This document shows, piece by piece, positions 55,475-63,644 of a stretch of 64,000 nt of DNA (its first letter is position 1; each line of letters begins with the position of its first letter). This DNA comes from Aquimarina sediminis (GTDB lineage: Bacteria; Bacteroidota; Bacteroidia; Flavobacteriales; Flavobacteriaceae), in the NCBI RefSeq assembly GCF_002895435.1, contig NZ_POYJ01000014.1, positions 1-64,000 on the forward strand. The letters run 5' to 3'. Made by a program: the position numbers and the translations under genes. The notes under the pieces are model-generated. The model was not told the DNA's origin. It made no database searches and worked only from the letters and a program-made list of their open reading frames with translations.

Positions 55475-56671
55475 TTATAATGTAATGTTTATTTTAGATG
55501 CCGAAGCACTTATTTCTTCTGCTTGATCTTTTAGAGCACCAACAGCTTGCATAATAACACCATTAGAAGTTAATGTTTCATCTGCTATAAGTTGATCAAA
55601 TTTTTTGGTACTAATTTGATTAAGAATTGCATTGATCTTTGCAGTTGCCTCATCAGAAGCACTTTTTAGTTTTTCTGCCTGAGCAGCATCAGCTTGCTTT
55701 ACCAAATCATAGATCGATGCTCCTTTAATACTACCATATTCTCCGAATATAACATTGTTTACACCTTTGGCATTTGTATAAATATCTCTATGGGTGTTAT
55801 CAGAAAAACAAGAATGTTCATCTTCCTGGTTTTGCTCTACAGCAACAGCCATTCTTTCTGTAGATAGTTCTTCTCCTGTCATAAAGAAGATTCCTGAGAG
55901 CATATTTTTTATAGCTTCATCTTCTTGTAGTTTCAAGAAAGAGGTTCTGTATGTACCACCTTCTATCCATGTGTCAACAAGAGATTTAAGATCTTTAACC
56001 AAAATACTTGTTACTACCTTTAGGTAAGTTCCTCTTCGGTCTTGATTTTGATTGGTTCCTGTACCATCTGTTACATAATCAGTATAAGGTCTTTGCCCTG
56101 GCAACCCATTTGATGGGTCGGCAGAATCTTGCCCCCAAAGTAAAAATTCGATCGCATGGTAACCCGTACTTATATTCTTGTCAATTACACCATTACCTCC
56201 GGTTCCTTCATTTAAACCAATTAATGTAGTTTCATCAATTGTTGTAGCAACAGTATTGATTATACCTTCAGAAGTTACACCTCCGGCATTGTCACGAACA
56301 TAATCAATATAATTTTCATCTAAAGGCCAAGCATTAAGTTGCCCTTCGGTTTTACCCTCATCAATTGGTCCACTAGACTCACGGTATGCTTCTGTTTGTC
56401 CGTAAGGTTCTCTGGCTTCTAACCAAGCACCTTTGGCAGCCTGAAGACTATTTTCTGTTGGGCTGTCTACAAATGCGTTAATGGCAGTTTGCATTTCTAA
56501 AGCTTTATCGTAAGAATCTTTATAGGATTGGTAAACAATATCTGCGTAGTTTTCGATAACTTCAGATTTTGATACAGTATTACCTAATGTGTTGTCATCA
56601 TCGTCACTACATCCTGTAATACCTAGAACAGCACATGCAATTAAGGCTATACCTTGAATTTTAATTTTCAT
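55475..56671 (-). CDS. Imelysin family (IrpA-like) lipoprotein
   Basis: The ATG at 56671 (MKIKIQGIAL) starts a lipoprotein signal ending ITGC (Cys21), followed by acidic SDDDD. The frame upstream of it adds 22 residues and is rejected. The 398-residue protein has the intact family motif GYHAIE (170-175) within TGYHAIEFLLWGQDS, QAAKGAWLEAREPYGQTEAY in the first half, and a matching second half. This is the putatively functional partner of the altered imelysin at 52848. It is the first gene of the operon and its promoter has an operator-like dyad. Confidence 0.87.
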   Translation of the reverse strand: MKIKIQGIALIACAVLGITGCSDDDDNTLGNTVSKSEVIENYADIVYQSYKDSYDKALEMQTAINAFVDSPTENSLQAAKGAWLEAREPYGQTEAYRESSGPIDEGKTEGQLNAWPLDENYIDYVRDNAGGVTSEGIINTVATTIDETTLIGLNEGTGGNGVIDKNISTGYHAIEFLLWGQDSADPSNGLPGQRPYTDYVTDGTGTNQNQDRRGTYLKVVTSILVKDLKSLVDTWIEGGTYRTSFLKLQEDEAIKNMLSGIFFMTGEELSTERMAVAVEQNQEDEHSCFSDNTHRDIYTNAKGVNNVIFGEYGSIKGASIYDLVKQADAAQAEKLKSASDEATAKINAILNQISTKKFDQLIADETLTSNGVIMQAVGALKDQAEEISASASKINITL

Positions 56672-56706
56672 TTCACTTTTATTTAGACTAGTTATAAATA
56701 CTAATA

Positions 56707-56738
56707 CAAATCTAAATGTTAGCAGTGTAGTATACAAG
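56707..56738 (-). promoter_or_regulatory. Promoter of the imelysin operon
   Basis: Read on the minus strand, CTTG (56738-56735) is followed after 20 bases by TAGATTTG (56714-56707), an exact TAnnTTTG. The predicted transcript starts near 56700, about 29 bases before the ATG at 56671. Confidence 0.6.
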
Positions 56739-56741
56739 TTT

Positions 56742-56760
56742 ATTTAGATTAAATTTAAAT
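56742..56760. promoter_or_regulatory. 19-bp operator-like inverted repeat (Fur candidate)
   Basis: ATTTAGATT-A-AATTTAAAT is a 9-1-9 inverted repeat with one mismatch, the length of a Fur box, three bases upstream of the -33 box of an iron-related operon. Further ATTTAGA half-sites lie at 56681-56687 and, inverted, at 56711-56717, spaced about 30 bases. Identity of the binding protein is inferred. Confidence 0.45.
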
Positions 56761-56904
56761 TGTTTTTAAGAGGATTGATTGTTCAATCTATGAAGCCTTA
56801 TCCTTTAGATAGAAGAAGAGAGGGGGAAACATATAAGAAATTAACAAGGTGGTACCTACCTTCATTACGGTGACCAAATGTGATAAGTCCTTTTTGAGAT
56901 TTTT

Positions 56905-58059
56905 TTAATTTGGAAATTTTAAGGTATACAGATCAATCATTTGATTTTGAATGTATTTTTCAGGTGTATTTCGGAGTACAAAATTTCTAATTTTTTCGCC
57001 CACGGGATTAGTGATAGCTATTTTTGATGTTATTCGTGATTGTTTAACCAGTTTTTGAACTTTCTTTTTTCTTGTTTCAAAAAACATCTGAAAGGCTTTT
57101 TGAGTATCTTTTTGTTTCTGTAAGATATTTGCTAAGTAAAATGCATCCTCAATAGCTTGAGCACCTCCTTGTCCCAAATCTGGAGTCATACTGTGTGCTG
57201 CATCACCTATTAAGCAAATATGCTCGGTATTCCATGCATTCAATAATTCTAGATCATATAAATCGGTTCTTATAATTTGATCAGAGGGGGTATCATTAAT
57301 GATCCCATTAACCATTGGATCAAATCCAGAAAACATTTTTTCTAATTTTATTTTTAGGTTATTTTTATCATCCTTGAGATTAGGGTTACTTTTTTTAACT
57401 GCAAACCAATACACTTTATCCTCTGCAATTTTAGAAATACCGAATTGTAGCTTTTGCCCCCAAAGAGTGAGACCTGTAGCATGTAAGTTTTGAGGTAGAA
57501 CGTATGATGATACTCCTCTCCAACAAGTTTGCCCGGTATATCTTAATTTACTATCAGGAAACACGTGTTTTCTAATTTTGGAATGTATACCATCTGCACC
57601 TATTACTGAATTTGTTTTAATAAGGCTACCATCTTCGAATGTAATAGTATAAGAGTTAGCTTCTTCTTTTTCAAAAGAGATTGACTTCTTATCAAGATAA
57701 ATATTTTTTTTACTGGCAAAATTGAACAAAATCTTTTGTAAAATACCACGATGTATTGCTACCGTAGTAAAACCAAATTTTTCTCTTACAAAACCTTGAT
57801 CAGAATCGGATATAGTATTTAGTTTATGATCTGCTACCGTAATCCTATCGAGGGCATTTCCTTGCATAACAATCTCCTTAAGTAAATCGTTATCGATCCA
57901 GTTTATCACTTGTAATGCATTTGGCGATAACCAAATCCCGGAGCCGATAGCTTTTATTTCTTTTGCTTGTTCGTATAATTTGAAAGGTATGTTTAGTTTT
58001 TCTAAACATAAGGCTGTGGTTAATCCACCTATTCCACCTCCTAATATTGTAAGATTCAT
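56905..58059 (-). CDS. FAD-dependent monooxygenase
   Basis: The 384-residue protein carries ILGGGIGGLTTALCLE (about 5-20), SVIGADGIHSKIRKH (DG motif) in the middle and GDAAHSMTPDLGQGGAQAIED (about 284-304). It is a class A flavoprotein monooxygenase, closely related in layout to the gene at 47691. The substrate is unknown. An ATTTGAT-N4-ATCAAAT dyad lies 44-61 bases upstream. It follows the imelysin operon region but is transcribed separately. Confidence 0.84.
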   Translation of the reverse strand: MNLTILGGGIGGLTTALCLEKLNIPFKLYEQAKEIKAIGSGIWLSPNALQVINWIDNDLLKEIVMQGNALDRITVADHKLNTISDSDQGFVREKFGFTTVAIHRGILQKILFNFASKKNIYLDKKSISFEKEEANSYTITFEDGSLIKTNSVIGADGIHSKIRKHVFPDSKLRYTGQTCWRGVSSYVLPQNLHATGLTLWGQKLQFGISKIAEDKVYWFAVKKSNPNLKDDKNNLKIKLEKMFSGFDPMVNGIINDTPSDQIIRTDLYDLELLNAWNTEHICLIGDAAHSMTPDLGQGGAQAIEDAFYLANILQKQKDTQKAFQMFFETRKKKVQKLVKQSRITSKIAITNPVGEKIRNFVLRNTPEKYIQNQMIDLYTLKFPN

Positions 58060-58102
58060 AATCTTATGTTTTTACAAAGATCGATACAAAAAATCAAGAA
58101 TT

Positions 58103-58120
58103 ATTTGATCTATATCAAAT
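58103..58120. promoter_or_regulatory. Inverted repeat upstream of FAD monooxygenase
   Basis: ATTTGAT (58103-58109) and ATCAAAT (58114-58120) are exact inverted repeats four bases apart. The half-sites match those of the MarR-type operators at 37604-37653, though with two extra central bases. Confidence 0.45.
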
Positions 58121-58162
58121 TCCGGTATGAATCTATTAACTTGTAAATAAAGATCTCTAAAC

Positions 58163-59215
58163 TTACTTTTTTACTACACTATATATAGAAGTAGTGTTTT
58201 CTTTTCCCCTTAATTTGGTTTCTCCCATATTTTGGTAGGTAAAGGTCTTATCCTTTTTAACATATTCAAAAGTAGTACCCGAAATCAAGAATGATGCATC
58301 AAAGACTTTACATTGTTCCTGAATTCTTGCAGCTATATTTAGCGTATCACCATGGTACGCTATCTCTCGTTTTAAACTACCTACTTCGACAACTGTTACC
58401 ATCCCCAGATCCATTCCTGCTTTAAAATAAGGAACAACACCATATGTTTTGTCATAATAATTAGTCCTTGCAATTAATTGATTTTTAAAAGCAAAGAAGG
58501 CTTTCAGGCAATCGTTTATAGGAGTGTTCTTTTTTATCTTCCATGTTAAAACAACTTCGTCCCCAACATATTGATATACTTCAGCTTTATGTTTTTCTAC
58601 TACAGATAAATCAAAAAAACAATCTTGTATGAACCTGCTATATTTTATATGTCCTAATTTTTCGGCAATAGTCGTAGACGATTTTAGATCCAAAAACATA
58701 AAAACTCTAAATTCTTCACGGGGGGTATAAAACTTTCCGGTTATTAACTTTAGTAAATTACCACTACCTAATAATTTATTGATTTGCAATACAATTACAA
58801 TAATACTATTCGTAAGTATCGAATAGATTAAATTGACAATAATAATAGGGTTGTCCAAAAAATCGATAAATAGTAAGTCTGGACTTAGACCAGTTATTCT
58901 TAGAAATATGTAGATAAATAAATAGATAATTACCATTATGAGAACATGAATAACAAGCCCTTTGAGGAGCGTGGCTCTAAAAGACATTATTCTTCTAATG
59001 GAATGATCACTAAAGTATTGTACACTGCCAAACGTAACTCCGGCAAATAATGAAACAAAGAGTAATATCGGAAGAATGGTTAAGAATGGAAAATCAATAT
59101 TTATTTTGGTAAGAAGAGGTTCAAAACTGAATCCTCTTGTGATTTCCCAGATAAGCGAAGAGATTATCCATCCAATAGTAAATTTAGAGACAGTTCTTAG
59201 CCACTTATAATTCAT
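58163..59215 (-). CDS. Membrane adenylate/guanylate cyclase
   Basis: The 350-residue protein has about four membrane helices in the first ~150 residues. A class III nucleotide cyclase domain covers ~175-345: FMFLDLKSSTTIAEKLGH (metal-binding Asp), VYQYVGDEVVLTW (second metal Asp/Glu), GMDLGMVTVVEVGSLKREIAYHGDTLNIAARIQEQ, and a final GETKLRGKENTTSIYSV. Key aspartates are in place. Whether it makes cAMP or cGMP cannot be fixed by eye. It is monocistronic and divergent from the protease gene at 59356. Confidence 0.83.
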   Translation of the reverse strand: MNYKWLRTVSKFTIGWIISSLIWEITRGFSFEPLLTKINIDFPFLTILPILLFVSLFAGVTFGSVQYFSDHSIRRIMSFRATLLKGLVIHVLIMVIIYLFIYIFLRITGLSPDLLFIDFLDNPIIIVNLIYSILTNSIIVIVLQINKLLGSGNLLKLITGKFYTPREEFRVFMFLDLKSSTTIAEKLGHIKYSRFIQDCFFDLSVVEKHKAEVYQYVGDEVVLTWKIKKNTPINDCLKAFFAFKNQLIARTNYYDKTYGVVPYFKAGMDLGMVTVVEVGSLKREIAYHGDTLNIAARIQEQCKVFDASFLISGTTFEYVKKDKTFTYQNMGETKLRGKENTTSIYSVVKK

Positions 59216-59324
59216 TAATCTCGTGTTTTATGGTACGGCGAAAATACAAAAACATTGAAGAAACAATTTTAAGAATTCAAGGATTAATTGATTTTTTTAT
59301 CCATGGTACTATTTGAAATAGAGT

Positions 59325-59332
59325 TACCTTTG
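59325..59332 (+). promoter_or_regulatory. -7 element for the S1C protease gene
   Basis: TACCTTTG matches TAnnTTTG exactly, 24 bases before the start codon at 59356. No convincing -33 box was seen at the right spacing. Confidence 0.4.
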
Positions 59333-59355
59333 TTCTGTAACAACTAACCAATAAA

Positions 59356-60381
59356 ATGAAAAAAATCACAGTTATTATTTCTCTGTTTTTTGCTGTAGCA
59401 ATCCATAGTCAAAACCTTTCTGAATTATATGAAACCATAAATTCTTCTGTGGTGGTTATCGATGTAGTAAGTGTAGAGTCTGATGGTGAAGGCACTCATA
59501 AAAAACTGGTTACTCAATCTTCTCAAGGGTCTGGCGTTTTGATTTCGGATAAAGGATTAATCTGGACAGCATCGCATGTTGTACAATCAGCAGAAGTGGT
59601 ATCTGTAGAGTTTGTAGATGGAGATCGATATGAAGCAGAAGTTCTATCTTCTAATCCGCAGGCAGATGTAGCTTTGATAAAGATTATAAATGGTTTTGAA
59701 CTGAAAAATAAAAAAGTTGTTAAAATAGGGAACTCTGATGAAGTTATGATTGGAGAGGATGTATTTGTATTAGGAGCTCCTCATGGATTTAAACAATCGT
59801 TGTCCAGAGGAATTTTAAGCGGAAGATTTATTCCCGAAAATCTAAGCAATGATTTTGTGAAAACAGAATTTTTGCAAACAGATGCCGCGATAAACCCTGG
59901 TAATTCTGGAGGTCCAATGTTTAACATGAAGGGAGAGGTAATAGGGGTTGCAAGTAGGATATATACAACCTCTGGTGGATTTGATGGTATTGGATTTGCT
60001 ATTTCTTCTAATGTCGCCAAACGATTGTTAATGGAAGAAGCAAACCTATGGACCGGAATGGAGGCAATGTTAATTACTGGAAATATCGCAAGAGTTCTTA
60101 ATGTACCCCAAGAATCAGGGTTGTTGATTCTTAATACATCAACCAAAGGAGCTGCTGGTAAACTTGGACTTAGAGGAGGAGATATTCAAGCAACGATAGA
60201 TGGGATGGATATTCTGGTAGGAGGAGATGTTATCCTTGAAATTGCAGGAATAAAATTTGAGAATGATGATTCTGGTACACTCATTAAAGAAAAACTGAAA
60301 AAGTATAAGAAAGGAGATAAAATTTCAATTACTATTCTACGAGGAGGTAAAATAGGGACAATTAGCTTTGATAAGCAATAG
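59356..60381 (+). CDS. S1C (DegP/HtrA-like) serine protease with PDZ domain
   Basis: The 341-residue protein has a signal peptide ending IHSQN (about 1-20), so it is exported to the periplasm. The trypsin-like catalytic triad is intact: TASHVV (His74), ADVALI (Asp104) and NPGNSGGPMF (Ser184). The PDZ-like C-terminal domain (about 235-335, LLILNTSTKGAAGKLGLRGGDI) fits the family. It is shorter than E. coli DegP, with one PDZ like DegS. It probably handles misfolded envelope proteins. It is followed by the DUF6515 operon, which has its own promoter array. Confidence 0.87.
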   Translation: MKKITVIISLFFAVAIHSQNLSELYETINSSVVVIDVVSVESDGEGTHKKLVTQSSQGSGVLISDKGLIWTASHVVQSAEVVSVEFVDGDRYEAEVLSSNPQADVALIKIINGFELKNKKVVKIGNSDEVMIGEDVFVLGAPHGFKQSLSRGILSGRFIPENLSNDFVKTEFLQTDAAINPGNSGGPMFNMKGEVIGVASRIYTTSGGFDGIGFAISSNVAKRLLMEEANLWTGMEAMLITGNIARVLNVPQESGLLILNTSTKGAAGKLGLRGGDIQATIDGMDILVGGDVILEIAGIKFENDDSGTLIKEKLKKYKKGDKISITILRGGKIGTISFDKQ

Positions 60382-60400
60382 TTTTTTTAAGACAAAAAAC

Positions 60401-60490
60401 CTTCACCTTAAGATCAGGTAACTTCACCTCCCGATTTGTTTGCTTCACTGGGTAATTAGCCTTTAACCATATTGATTGTAGATACATTTG
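60401..60490 (+). promoter_or_regulatory. Promoter with three 21-bp-spaced NTTCAC boxes (array 1)
   Basis: CTTCAC occurs at 60401, 60422 and 60443, exactly 21 bases apart. Forty bases after the start of the third box is TACATTTG (60483-60490), an exact -7 element, and the gene begins at 60540. A period of two helical turns with 9+12-like spacing is the geometry of LytTR regulator sites. Array 2 at 62432 repeats the same layout. Confidence 0.8.
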
Positions 60491-60539
60491 TACAAAGAAA
60501 TCCAAAAGATTTGGATAGTATAATGTAAAACAAATCAGT

Positions 60540-61190
60540 ATGAAAACTATACCCAAAGTAGCCACAATCATTTTAGTACTCGTTTCATTTTTTGGTATAC
60601 AACCAGTTCTGGCACAAAGAAAAGGAGGAGTAGCCAGTAAAGACACCAAAGTATATCGTGATTATGATAACAGAAGATCTGTAGGAACAGATCACTATAG
60701 AGATGGACGTTACAGAACCCAACCCATCTATCGAAATCCACATTACCGATATCCAAGACATCATCGAGTTGTAAGGACATTGCCAAGGCATCATATGCGT
60801 GTAATGTATCTGGGCTTACCATATTTTTATTACGCAGGGATTTATTATACAGTATATAATGATGCATATACAGTAGTACTACCCCCATCAGGATTTAGAA
60901 TAACTGTTTTACCAGTAGGGTATGTGAGTATAACTGTAGGTCCGTCAATATATTTTTACCATTCTGGAGTGTATTATACAAAAACAAGTACTCCTTCTTC
61001 TGAAGAGGTAAGATATGAGGTTACTTATCCTCCCGTGGGAACTTTGATCACAGATATCCATGAAGATGCCGAGGAGGTAATAATAGACGGTAAAATATTC
61101 TATGATTTCAATAATGTACTATATAAAAGAGTATCCACATTTGATGGTAATACAGCCTACGAAGTAGTTTATATAAATAAAGAAAATTAA
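60540..61190 (+). CDS. DUF6515-like secreted protein
   Basis: The 216-residue protein has a signal peptide ending VLAQR (about 1-26). The mature protein opens with a basic Arg/His/Tyr-rich stretch (YRNPHYRYPRHHRVVR, about 75-90). A duplicated beta segment follows, in which the motif FYYAGIYYTVYND recurs as FYHSGVYYTKTST. Function is unknown for the family. It is preceded by regulatory array 1 and co-transcribed with the charged protein at 61217, 26 bases downstream. Confidence 0.75.
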   Translation: MKTIPKVATIILVLVSFFGIQPVLAQRKGGVASKDTKVYRDYDNRRSVGTDHYRDGRYRTQPIYRNPHYRYPRHHRVVRTLPRHHMRVMYLGLPYFYYAGIYYTVYNDAYTVVLPPSGFRITVLPVGYVSITVGPSIYFYHSGVYYTKTSTPSSEEVRYEVTYPPVGTLITDIHEDAEEVIIDGKIFYDFNNVLYKRVSTFDGNTAYEVVYINKEN

Positions 61191-61216
61191 CAAAATAACA
61201 TTCAAAATATATGTAT

Positions 61217-61951
61217 ATGAAAATTATAAAAAACCTAACGATTATCCTTGTCTTAGCTAGTTTTAGCAGTAATGCACAGAATGCTAAAGAAGCTATTCAA
61301 AACACAAAACAAATAGCAGAAGGGAAAAGGGATTTGGAAAGAGATATAAAGGAGTTAAATGCTTTAAAAGTTAAACTAGCAACATTTAAAACGGCTTTTG
61401 ATGAACATAATACTATAAGAGTGAATAAGCAAAAGCAAGATATTATTAATGATATGATTCGAGAAGTAAAGCAAAGCGAAGTCAAAGCATTAAAAGCCAG
61501 AAACGAAATAGCCCAAAGTTCTGCAGAAATAAGAACGGATAGAAGAGAAATTAGACGAGATAAGGATGATAGCAACAGAGGTAGATATGATAGAAGAGAT
61601 GATCAAAAAGATCTGGCTCGGGATAAAGCAAATATGAGAGATGATAAACGAGATCGTAGAGACGATGTGAGAGATTTTGAAGCACAAATAGCACGAGCAG
61701 AACGTCAAGCACTAATTTTAAGTAAACTAAGAGGATTTAATTTTTCTTTTAGCCCCAATACAGTAGATAAATCAATTGCCAACAAAAAACTTATGTATGA
61801 GTTTTTAGCATCTCTAAATGAAGATATTATAGCCACAAAAAGAGAATTAGCCGAAGATAACCGAGAGAGACATGAGGACAGAAGAGAACGCAATGACGAT
61901 CGAGATGAACGTAATGAACATGACTATTACAAAAAGAGAAGAGTGAGGTAA
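61217..61951 (+). CDS. Secreted, extremely charged Arg/Asp-rich helical protein
   Basis: The ATG at 61217 (MKIIKNLTII) is preferred to the ATG two codons earlier. The product has 244 residues, with a signal peptide ending SSNAQN. Mature residues are almost all helix-forming and charged. A central run of RD/RRD repeats (about 105-150, for example RYDRRDDQKDLARDK) and a second (about 220-240, RHEDRRERNDDRDER) flank a less charged middle. It is probably a long coiled coil or single-helix rod in the periplasm. It is the second gene of the array-1 operon and ends at a strong terminator. Confidence 0.65.
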   Translation: MKIIKNLTIILVLASFSSNAQNAKEAIQNTKQIAEGKRDLERDIKELNALKVKLATFKTAFDEHNTIRVNKQKQDIINDMIREVKQSEVKALKARNEIAQSSAEIRTDRREIRRDKDDSNRGRYDRRDDQKDLARDKANMRDDKRDRRDDVRDFEAQIARAERQALILSKLRGFNFSFSPNTVDKSIANKKLMYEFLASLNEDIIATKRELAEDNRERHEDRRERNDDRDERNEHDYYKKRRVR

Positions 61952-61971
61952 GATTGATGACTCTCGAGTAA

Positions 61972-62003
61972 CCCTTTTATTATATAATAGAAGGTTTTTT
62001 TTT
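61972..62003 (+). terminator. Rho-independent terminator
   Basis: CCTTTTATTAT (61973-61983) pairs with ATAATAGAAGG (61984-61994) in an 11-bp stem with one T-G wobble and almost no loop, followed by TTTTTTTTT. It lies about 20 bases after the charged protein gene. Confidence 0.75.
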
Positions 62004-62431
62004 GCGTCATCATATGGGAATTAACCCTCTTTAGGTCGTCTACCTACACCTATCAGGGCTTCTTAATGGCTCAACACCCTCTATAGACTGTTTGTAACCA
62101 CCTGTTGGTCGCTTCAAAGTCATTTATAATCAATATGATAACACCTTATGGAATGTTTTTTAGGACCTAAGGACGGTTATGATATGGATTCTTTAGTGTT
62201 TTATGTAAGGATGTGAATATAGAATAAAGAAGGTGCTATATCATATTTGCTTTAAAAAGTAGCATAACAATGACTTATTTATGGCTAATAGGCTAAGCCA
62301 AGAAATGACTCAATAAATCTATTTAGTTACATACGAAAACGCTTAAAGTAGTATGGGATGATTCTAGTAGAACTCGGTAATATTCAAATAAAATCAGGAA
62401 GATCGAATATAAAAATGTTAGGCTAAATAAA
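62004..62431. other. Intergenic region without supported gene
   Basis: No gene is seen between the terminator and array 2. A locally richer segment (62031-62120) contains CTCAAC and CTTCAA 42 bases apart, possibly a decayed array, but too degenerate to call. Confidence 0.4.
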
Positions 62432-62521
62432 GCTCACTATATGATTAGGTTAGTTCACTTGTTATTTTGGTCACTTCACTTAAAAAGTCAAAAAAACTCT
62501 ATCAGTACCGAAGTACATTTG
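62432..62521 (+). promoter_or_regulatory. Promoter with three 21-bp-spaced NTTCAC-like boxes (array 2)
   Basis: GCTCAC (62432), GTTCAC (62453) and CTTCAC (62474) are exactly 21 bases apart. TACATTTG lies at 62514-62521, 40 bases after the start of the third box, as in array 1. The downstream gene begins at 62576. Confidence 0.8.
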
Positions 62522-62575
62522 CGTAAGAAAATAAAGAAAAATAGTTACCAATAAACAAAACAAAAAATAACGAAA

Positions 62576-62752
62576 ATGGAAACAACAAACTTTAGAATCG
62601 TATACAATCACAAAACGACTACAGTAGTAAAACAACCAACAGTTAAACAAGTACTAGCTAACTGGATTAAGAAGTGTAAAGAAAGTATGACAAGGCTATA
62701 CAGTAAGTTAGAAGAATTAGGTATAGGTGCTGGTATAGCAATGAGAAACTAG
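62576..62752 (+). CDS. Small basic protein (58 residues)
   Basis: This small frame begins METTNFRIVYNHKTTTVVKQ, continues with VLANWIKKCKESMTRLYSKL and ends GIGAGIAMRN. It lies 55 bases downstream of the array-2 -7 element, so it is the first product of that transcript. There is no signal or membrane segment. It is rich in Lys and Thr, with natural-looking composition and an ATG after an A-rich leader typical of this group. No family is recognised. Confidence 0.55.
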   Translation: METTNFRIVYNHKTTTVVKQPTVKQVLANWIKKCKESMTRLYSKLEELGIGAGIAMRN

Positions 62753-62791
62753 AGTAGCAGTATCAAATGTTAAATGATAATATATAATTAG

Positions 62792-62929
62792 ATGAAAAGG
62801 ATTCAATCAATTTTAGATAACATCTCAAAGGAAATTAAAGACAGAGTAATGCAACAGAAAGAGGTAAAAAAGTATAAAGAAATTCTTTCTGGTTATGAAA
62901 ATGACGAAAATGCATTTTTATTCATATAA
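62792..62929 (+). CDS. Small charged helical protein (45 residues)
   Basis: This small frame begins MKRIQSILDNISKEIKDRVM and continues with QQKEVKKYKEILSGY, ending FLFI. It is entirely amphipathic helix with acidic tail. It lies 39 bases after the 58-residue gene and 26 bases before the lipoprotein gene, so it is probably the middle gene of the array-2 operon. No family recognised. Confidence 0.5.
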   Translation: MKRIQSILDNISKEIKDRVMQQKEVKKYKEILSGYENDENAFLFI

Positions 62930-62955
62930 CAAGTCAAAAACAAAAAAATAAAGTC

Positions 62956-63609
62956 ATGAAAACAATTCATAAAATAGTAGGAACCATGTTAGGAATGACA
63001 CTCTTAGTAAGTTGTTCTGCTGTAAAAGTTACAGATTCATGGAAAGCAGTAAACACTGAAGACATAAAACAAAAGAATATTATGGTAGTAAGTAAAACAG
63101 ATAATCAGGTAATCAGAACAAGATTTGAAAAAGATATGGTATCAAGGCTAAATGAGAATGGATACAAATCTGTAGAGAGTATTGAGATTTTTCCGGGGGT
63201 AATACCTACAAAGGAGCAAAGTTATGATCAGGTAGAAGAGATAAAGAAAGAATTGAAAAATAAAGGAGTAGATGTAGTAATAATGACCGTATTAAGAGAT
63301 ACACAGGAGTATACAGAAACGATTACTACAGGAACAACGTATCAAATGACAACATATCCTTCGTTCTACAGGTTTGGATATTATGGCGGATTCTATAGAT
63401 ACTACGGAACAGTTTTTACCGAAGCAGATCCTATAACAACAGTAACATCACTTGGTAAAAAATATATCTTGGAAACCGTAGTATATGATCTAACTCAATC
63501 TGAAGATAAAGAACTACTATCTGTGATTACAACAGTCGTAGATAACCCCGAAAATCTGGGAGTAACATCCAAAGATTTTTCTAAGAAAGTAACAAAAGCA
63601 TTGTTGTAG
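62956..63609 (+). CDS. Lipoprotein of unknown function (DUF4136-like character)
   Basis: The 217-residue protein has a lipoprotein signal ending LVSC (Cys20). The mature part opens AVKVTDSWK, and has KNIMVVSKTDNQVIRTRFEKDM and an alternating region GVDVVIMTVLRD. A Tyr/Phe/Gly-rich insertion follows (FYRFGYYGGFYRYYG, about 137-151), then a last sheet region with TVVYDLTQSEDKELL. The overall design recalls DUF4136-type lipoproteins, not firmly. It is the third gene of the array-2 operon, ending at a strong terminator. Confidence 0.62.
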   Translation: MKTIHKIVGTMLGMTLLVSCSAVKVTDSWKAVNTEDIKQKNIMVVSKTDNQVIRTRFEKDMVSRLNENGYKSVESIEIFPGVIPTKEQSYDQVEEIKKELKNKGVDVVIMTVLRDTQEYTETITTGTTYQMTTYPSFYRFGYYGGFYRYYGTVFTEADPITTVTSLGKKYILETVVYDLTQSEDKELLSVITTVVDNPENLGVTSKDFSKKVTKALL

Positions 63610-63644
63610 TAAACAATTTTTCATAATTAGGTTTTTTTGATTTG

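Noticed and set aside
62031..62160. Possible fourth, decayed NTTCAC array: CTCAAC at 62070 and CTTCAA at 62112 (42 bp apart), with AATGTTTT at 62152
   Set aside because: The middle box is absent, both boxes lack the final C, the -7 element has two mismatches, and no gene follows for 400 bases.
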